From: Polynucleobacter sp. es-EL-1
Lineage (GTDB): Bacteria > Pseudomonadota > Gammaproteobacteria > Burkholderiales > Burkholderiaceae
NCBI RefSeq assembly: GCF_018687975.1
Contig: NZ_CP061310.1
Coordinates: 992,001 to 1,056,000 of the forward strand
Reading direction: 5' to 3'
Length of the DNA stretch: 64,000 nucleotides
Part shown: piece by piece, positions 59,985 to 64,000 of the stretch
Numbering within the stretch: position 1 is the first letter of the stretch
Layout: each line of letters starts with the position of its first letter
Notes under the pieces: generated by a model
What the model was told of the DNA's origin: nothing
Database searches by the model: none
What the model saw: only the letters and a program-made list of their open reading frames with translations
Made by a program: the position numbers and the translations under genes

Positions 59985-60695
59985 TCAGAAAGTCAGGCGA
60001 CTGACGCCTGACGCATTACTCACCAAGAGAATATCCGCCTTCTCTTTGGCAAATAGACCTACCGTGATCACCCCAGCGATTTGATTGATTTGCGCTTCAA
60101 GCGCTAATGGATCGCTAATTCTGAGACCAGCTACATCTAAGATCCACCCCCCATTGTCAGTCACAAAAGCTTGACTGGGGGTTTGACCTAAATCCGACCG
60201 AGTTTCTTTAGACAGGCGCAAGCTCACGGTACCGCCCAGCTTTTCCAATTCTCTAGTAACAACACCTCTTGAGAGCGGAATGATTTCTACTGGCAAGGCA
60301 AATGTGCCCAATACAGGGACTTGCTTGGAAGCATCACAGATACAGATAAATTGCTGAGCCATCGAAGCAATGATTTTTTCCCGAGTCAAAGCACCTCCGC
60401 CACCCTTAATCATGTTTCCGGCAGAATCAATTTCATCAGCACCATCCACATAGGCTGGCAAATCTTTCACATCATTGGGATCTAAAACTGTGAAGCCATG
60501 TTTAAGCAGGCGTTCCGTAGTGGCATTAGAACTCGATACGGCTCCAGCAAAATGGTCCTTATGGGGCGCTAAAGCATCAATAAAACAATTCGCAGTTGAG
60601 CCAGTTCCTACCCCGAGAATTTGCCCAGCAGGCAACTTGAGCACCTCATCTCTGGCTCCCTCACCCACCAATTGCTTTAGTTGATCTTGATTCAT
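59985..60695 (-). CDS. rpiA: Ribose-5-phosphate isomerase A
   Basis: A 236-residue isomerase of ribose 5-phosphate and ribulose 5-phosphate, needed for both the pentose phosphate and Calvin pathways; the Calvin operon itself lacks a copy. Motifs are ILGVGTGSTANCFIDAL (phosphate loop), YVDGADEIDSAGNMIKGGGGAL with catalytic Asp/Glu/Lys, and the later KLGGTVSLRL strand. C-terminal residues overlap an inverted repeat that may terminate transcription. It is divergent from tal, with 106 bases between starts. Confidence 0.96.
   Translation of the reverse strand: MNQDQLKQLVGEGARDEVLKLPAGQILGVGTGSTANCFIDALAPHKDHFAGAVSSSNATTERLLKHGFTVLDPNDVKDLPAYVDGADEIDSAGNMIKGGGGALTREKIIASMAQQFICICDASKQVPVLGTFALPVEIIPLSRGVVTRELEKLGGTVSLRLSKETRSDLGQTPSQAFVTDNGGWILDVAGLRISDPLALEAQINQIAGVITVGLFAKEKADILLVSNASGVSRLTF
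59992..60012. terminator. Perfect inverted repeat GTCAGGCG-N5-CGCCTGAC at the yggX/rpiA junction
   Basis: Eight-base perfect GC-rich arms with a 5-base loop sit within the last rpiA codons and 15 bases after the yggX stop. Both converging transcripts would form a stable hairpin. The T-run is weak on the plus side (GCATTACTC) and somewhat better on the minus side (TTTCTG). Confidence 0.55.
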
Positions 60696-60743
60696 AGCTT
60701 ACTAACCTACCCTTTTACGCTGGAATATGATGATTTACCCGTC

Positions 60744-60755
60744 TATCATATGATA
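60744..60755. promoter_or_regulatory. 12-base perfect palindrome TATCATATGATA between rpiA and tal
   Basis: A perfect 12-base palindrome lies in the 106-base divergent gap, 48 bases from the rpiA start and 46 from the tal start. It could be an operator acting on both promoters. No regulator gene adjoins it and the match is short, so this is only suggestive. Confidence 0.3.
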
Positions 60756-60801
60756 TTGAGTTCTACATTGCGATTAATCTTCACTGAAATTACGAAATCT
60801 G

Positions 60802-61770
60802 ATGACATCTAGCCACTCCACCCTCGAGCAATTAAAAAAACTAACCACCGTTGTCGCTGATACCGGTGATTTTGAGCGGATGCAGAAATTTCAGCCTCAA
60901 GATGCCACGACCAACCCATCCTTGATTCTCAAGGCGGCTCAACAGGCCAATTATCAAGCGCTCGTTCAAAGAATCAAAGCTGCGCATCCAGGAATGAAAC
61001 CAAGCGAGCTTGCGGACTATATCTTGGTTGCCTTTGGTCTCGAGATCCTCAAGATTGTTCCGGGAAGAGTTTCTACCGAAGTAGATGCACGCCTTTCTTT
61101 TGATACTGCCGCCACGATTCAGAAAGCTAAACATCTCATCGCCTTATATGAGTCTCACGGTGTTGATCGTCAGCGTGTCCTCATTAAGTTAGCTGGAACC
61201 TGGGAAGGTATTCAGGCAGCCAAGGCTTTGGAGTCTGAAGGGATTCATTGCAATATGACATTGCTATTTTCCTTGGTGCAGGCTGCCGCCTGTGGCTCGG
61301 TCAAAGCGCAACTCATCTCACCCTTTGTTGGTCGGATCACGGACTGGTACAAAGCAAAACTAGGGGCCAATTGGAATGATGCCAATCATGGTGGTGCGAA
61401 TGACCCTGGCGTTACTTCAGTAAAAAGAATTTTTCACTATTACAAGCACTTTGGAATCAATACTGAAATTATGGGTGCTAGCTTTCGCAATACCAGCCAA
61501 ATTTTAGAGCTAGCAGGCTGCGATCTATTGACCATCAGCCCTGAGCTTTTAAGCGAACTACAAGACAGCACAATGATTGTTGCTGAGAAGTTAAGCAGCG
61601 CCAATGCGAGCAAAGCCTTGGCTGATGAAAATATCACCCAGTTGAAATTGGATGAATCCAGTTTTAGACTACAACTAAACAATGATGCAATGGCTACTGA
61701 AAAGTTGGCCGAAGGTATTCGTAATTTTTGCGTTGATACTGAAAAGTTAGAAGCGCTCTTGAGTGCATGA
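60802..61770 (+). CDS. tal: Transaldolase
   Basis: A 322-residue TIM-barrel transaldolase moving dihydroxyacetone units between sugar phosphates in the pentose phosphate pathway. DATTNPSLILKAA is near the N terminus, the Schiff-base Lys is in VLIKLAGTWEGIQAA, and the phosphate-binding region holds GIHCNMTLLFSLVQA and ISPFVGRITDW. The C-terminal helices are complete. It is divergent from rpiA. Because a Calvin cycle also exists here, transaldolase and SBPase-like activity of CbbF give two routes for sugar rearrangement. trxC follows 28 bases downstream. Confidence 0.96.
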   Translation: MTSSHSTLEQLKKLTTVVADTGDFERMQKFQPQDATTNPSLILKAAQQANYQALVQRIKAAHPGMKPSELADYILVAFGLEILKIVPGRVSTEVDARLSFDTAATIQKAKHLIALYESHGVDRQRVLIKLAGTWEGIQAAKALESEGIHCNMTLLFSLVQAAACGSVKAQLISPFVGRITDWYKAKLGANWNDANHGGANDPGVTSVKRIFHYYKHFGINTEIMGASFRNTSQILELAGCDLLTISPELLSELQDSTMIVAEKLSSANASKALADENITQLKLDESSFRLQLNNDAMATEKLAEGIRNFCVDTEKLEALLSA

Positions 61771-61798
61771 TTTTTAGGAAATAGATGAAGGAGATCAG

Positions 61799-62221
61799 AT
61801 GATTATTCAGTGCCCACATTGCGCCAAGGGAAACCGCGTTCCCGCCGAAAAACTTAATCAAAGCCCCACCTGTGGAGCTTGCAAGCAGGACTTGCTCTCT
61901 TTGCCAATAAACGCAACGACAGCTAACTTTTCGGAACTCATTTCCCAAACTTCGCTGCCAGTCATTGTCGATTTTTGGGCACCATGGTGCGGCCCCTGCA
62001 AGATGTTTGCCCCCACCTTTCAGGCAAGCGCTATTGCACATGCCAATCAGGTGCTATTTGTCAAAGTAGACACTGAATCAGAACAGATGCTTGGGGCGCA
62101 ATTTAACATTCGCTCAATTCCTACCCTTGCTGGCTTTAAGCATGGCAAGGAAGTGCATCGCGTCAGCGGGGCTCTACCCCCTGCCCAGCTAGAGCAGTTT
62201 GTTAATCAATTGGCCATCTAA
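61799..62221 (+). CDS. trxC: Thioredoxin 2 (TrxC-type, zinc-binding)
   Basis: A 140-residue cytosolic thioredoxin with an N-terminal zinc motif: IQCPHC (residues about 3-7) and CGACKQD (about 26-32) supply four Cys ligands. The redox site WCGPC is at about 63-67, in VDFWAPWCGPCKMFAP. The cis-Pro lies in NIRSIPTLAGF. GAAGGAGATC precedes the ATG at 61799. TrxC often helps repair oxidised proteins, and the zinc site is thought to sense redox state. It lies 28 bases after tal. Confidence 0.95.
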   Translation: MIIQCPHCAKGNRVPAEKLNQSPTCGACKQDLLSLPINATTANFSELISQTSLPVIVDFWAPWCGPCKMFAPTFQASAIAHANQVLFVKVDTESEQMLGAQFNIRSIPTLAGFKHGKEVHRVSGALPPAQLEQFVNQLAI

Positions 62222-62251
62222 CCAGCTTATCCGCCAATAAATCAACCGCCC

Positions 62252-62437
62252 TTACTTTTTAGCGGTATTAATACCTAAAATACTGTACGCCGGGCAATTG
62301 CCAATCATTCCAGTGACTAAAGGAATGATTCCAATCCATGCCCAGGCACCAGTAATGCCAAAACCTGCTAAGCCCATCAACGTGACGCCAACGGTCATGC
62401 GTACTACGCGATCAGTGTGTCCAATATTGCATTTCAT
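62252..62437 (-). CDS. DUF2892 family small membrane protein
   Basis: A 61-residue protein with two hydrophobic helices (about 11-30 and 32-50). The pattern NIGHTDRVVRMTVGV, GIIPLVTGMIGNCPAYSILGI is the DUF2892 family signature, with a conserved Cys in NCPAY. These proteins are often near sulfur or rhodanese-type genes elsewhere; function is unknown here. It converges on trxC, 30 bases away, and precedes rlmB on the other side. Confidence 0.85.
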   Translation of the reverse strand: MKCNIGHTDRVVRMTVGVTLMGLAGFGITGAWAWIGIIPLVTGMIGNCPAYSILGINTAKK

Positions 62438-62476
62438 AATCAGCTCTCAGTAAATAAATTCAAAAGAAATAAAAAA

Positions 62477-63241
62477 TTAAGTGGATGATTTTTCGGTCTT
62501 TAGTAAGCGCTGTCGCAACGCCTCATACAAGCATACGCCACTAGCAACAGAAACATTCAGGCTTTCCACAACTCCTTGCATGGGAATGCGCACTAACTTA
62601 TCACATGTTTCTCGCGTTAAGCGACGCATACCCTCACCCTCTGCCCCCATCACAATACCAATGGGGCCAGTGAGATCGAGATCGTAAATAGACTTCTGCG
62701 CTTCATCATCAGTACCAATCAACCACACTCCAGCATCTTGCATTTCTTTCATGCTGCGCACTAAATTCGTCACGGTAATAACCGGCATCACTTCAGAAGC
62801 ACCACTAGAAACCTTGCTTACAGTAGCATTAATCGATGCTGAGCGATCTTTAGGAATCACAACCGCATCAACTCCAGCGCCATCTGCTACCCGCAAACAT
62901 GCTCCAAAATTATGGGGATCGGTAACACCATCAAGCACTAGGAACATCACTTTATCTTGACTACCCTGTGCATCCTCTACCACTTCAGTAATAGTTCGCG
63001 CTACGGTCATCTTCTCAGCCAAAGCAACTACACCTTGATGGCGATCGTGTCCCGTTAATTTATGTAGGCGCTCCGCATCAGCAGCATGCAATCGCTCACC
63101 TAGAATCTCTTCTGCCTGCTTTAAAAAATCACCCATACGGCGGTCACGTCGGCTAGGATCAAAATAGACTGACTTCAGGCTGTCGGGATCAACCCTTAAG
63201 CGCGCCTGTACTGCATGAAAACCGACTAATATTTGCTTCAT
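62477..63241 (-). CDS. rlmB: 23S rRNA (guanosine-2251 2'-O)-methyltransferase RlmB
   Basis: A 254-residue SPOUT methyltransferase that methylates the ribose of G2251 in 23S rRNA. The N-terminal substrate domain (about 1-75) starts MKQILVGFHAVQARL. The SPOUT knot has FLVLDGVTDPHNFGACLRVAD (with Asn and Arg motif 1), IGIVMGAEGEGMRRLT (motif 2) and VRIPMQGVVESLNVSVASGV (motif 3), all intact. The gene lies 17 bases downstream of rnr, so both RNA-processing genes share a transcript. Confidence 0.96.
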   Translation of the reverse strand: MKQILVGFHAVQARLRVDPDSLKSVYFDPSRRDRRMGDFLKQAEEILGERLHAADAERLHKLTGHDRHQGVVALAEKMTVARTITEVVEDAQGSQDKVMFLVLDGVTDPHNFGACLRVADGAGVDAVVIPKDRSASINATVSKVSSGASEVMPVITVTNLVRSMKEMQDAGVWLIGTDDEAQKSIYDLDLTGPIGIVMGAEGEGMRRLTRETCDKLVRIPMQGVVESLNVSVASGVCLYEALRQRLLKTEKSST

Positions 63242-63258
63242 TTTTACTTGATCTCGAA

Positions 63259-64000
63259 TTATTTACGACGCGCTTTAGTGGTTCGCACTGGAGGCTTAGT
63301 TCCAGCTGGTTTTCCAGTAGGCCGATTTGGCTTACCTGATTTAGCAACCTTACTTGCAGTTCGCCCCGCTTTACTTTTAGATTGATTGGCGCCTAAATTA
63401 CCAGCTGACTTAGCGGCATTGACATTCACTCCAGCATGCTTTTGCGGCTCTTTACTACTGGTACGGCCTTTTTTAGGGGCAGCCTTTTTATTCGGTCGAC
63501 CAGTGTCACTGGCTAGAATAATTTGGCGACGGTTAGTAGTGCCACCTGGCTCTAGCCCAACCGATTTAACTAGGCTAAATTCAATCTTACGAGCATCCAG
63601 ATCAACACGGCTTACCAATACATGAACCCGATCACCTAAGCGATAGCGAATACCTGTTCTCTCGCCACGCAACTCCTGACGCGCTTCATCATATTGAAAA
63701 TAATCTCCGCCCAGTTCAGTGACGTGAATCATTCCTTCAACAAACAAACTCTCGAGCTGCACAAATAAACCAAAGCTAGCTACGCCAGTAACGGTTCCAG
63801 CGTACTCCTGACCCAGATGGTCACGCATGTAATAGCATTTGAGCCAAGCTTCCACATCACGTGAAGCCTCATCGGCACGGCGCTCATTTGAAGAACAATG
63901 GACACCAAGTTGACCCCAAATCGGGAGTGCAGCATTGGCACCTTTAGCTAAACGGGTGCCCTTGGCGCTCGCGTCCTTAGCATCTTGGTGTGATTTTTTA
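63259..64000 (-). CDS. rnr: Ribonuclease R, C-terminal part (runs off the window)
   Basis: The visible 246 residues are the C-terminal part of RNase R, an exoribonuclease of the RNB/RNase II family that degrades structured RNA. The frame stays open to the window edge: LPIWGQLGVHCSSNERRADE is the end of the RNB domain, followed by WLKCYYMRDHLG. An S1 domain (about GQEYAGTVTGVASFGLFVQL to RVHVLVSRVD) and a Lys/Ala/Gly-rich basic tail (GRPNKKAAPKKGRTSSK) follow. The catalytic part lies outside the window. rlmB follows 17 bases downstream. Confidence 0.94.
   Translation of the reverse strand, partial: KKSHQDAKDASAKGTRLAKGANAALPIWGQLGVHCSSNERRADEASRDVEAWLKCYYMRDHLGQEYAGTVTGVASFGLFVQLESLFVEGMIHVTELGGDYFQYDEARQELRGERTGIRYRLGDRVHVLVSRVDLDARKIEFSLVKSVGLEPGGTTNRRQIILASDTGRPNKKAAPKKGRTSSKEPQKHAGVNVNAAKSAGNLGANQSKSKAGRTASKVAKSGKPNRPTGKPAGTKPPVRTTKARRK

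Noticed and set aside
1..64000. tRNA, rRNA, riboswitch or CRISPR arrays
   Set aside because: No cloverleaf-like sequences, spaced identical repeats or recognised riboswitch cores were found in the short gaps; gaps are all about 210 bases or less.

Overview
The window reads as a chromosomal segment of a Burkholderiales betaproteobacterium with modest GC and short intergenic gaps. Gene content and protein style fit a Polynucleobacter-like freshwater Burkholderiaceae: aceE/aceF/lpdA with a lipoyl domain on E3, a FixL/FixJ-like pair next to folD, aat-bpt-pyrD, ntrBC-glnA, and phasin. The genus is an inference from these features, not from a database match. No tRNA, rRNA, insertion sequence, integrase, phage gene or CRISPR array was seen, and no gap between genes exceeds about 210 bases.

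Layout. 1-12.8 kb holds housekeeping genes: the tail of an aminotransferase, a GST, 3-hydroxybutyryl-CoA dehydrogenase, rarA, a cyclophilin, fused pabBC, a NUDIX hydrolase, the N-degron transferases aat and bpt, pyrD, an IclR regulator, a PBP7-type endopeptidase and a DMT transporter. A phasin gene follows at 13.0 kb. 13.6-32.2 kb is a complete Calvin-Benson-Bassham (CBB) island. On the minus strand, reading from 25.9 kb leftwards, it runs cbbF-cbbP-cbbT-cbbZ-cbbK-cbbA-cbbY-cbbG-cbbE and ends in ppc (PEP carboxylase). Diverging on the plus strand are cbbR, form II RuBisCO cbbM, the activase genes cbbQ and cbbO, and an orphan FixJ-like regulator with an altered receiver domain. 32.2-38.1 kb is the pyruvate dehydrogenase operon (aceE-aceF-lpdA). 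38.3-44.5 kb has a membrane PAS histidine kinase, its FixJ-type regulator, folD and an M3 oligopeptidase. 44.5-49.4 kb is xthA-ntrC-ntrB-glnA, with a sigma-54-type promoter and two NtrC sites in front of glnA. 49.6-58.2 kb carries a MoCF-domain protein, an EI24 membrane protein, a sterol-desaturase-family protein, a polysaccharide deacetylase, a YVTN beta-propeller protein and HrpA helicase. 58.3-64 kb has argA, yggX, rpiA and tal (divergent), trxC, a DUF2892 protein, rlmB and the 3' part of rnr, which runs off the window.

How the genes work together. CbbM fixes CO2 onto ribulose bisphosphate, and CbbQ/CbbO reactivate it. CbbK, CbbG, CbbA, CbbF, CbbT, CbbE and CbbP regenerate the acceptor together with the separate rpiA. 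CbbZ and CbbY remove phosphoglycolate and misfire sugar bisphosphates. PEP carboxylase at the end of the same run of genes would add a second carboxylation feeding oxaloacetate. No carboxysome gene, carbonic anhydrase, or inorganic or light energy module lies in the window, so the electron source for autotrophy or mixotrophy must be elsewhere. The most unusual signals are the cbb island itself, the degenerate response regulator attached to cbbMQO, a T218P change in the GAFTGA loop of NtrC, and two promoters placed so close to start codons (argA, iclR) that the mRNAs should be leaderless.
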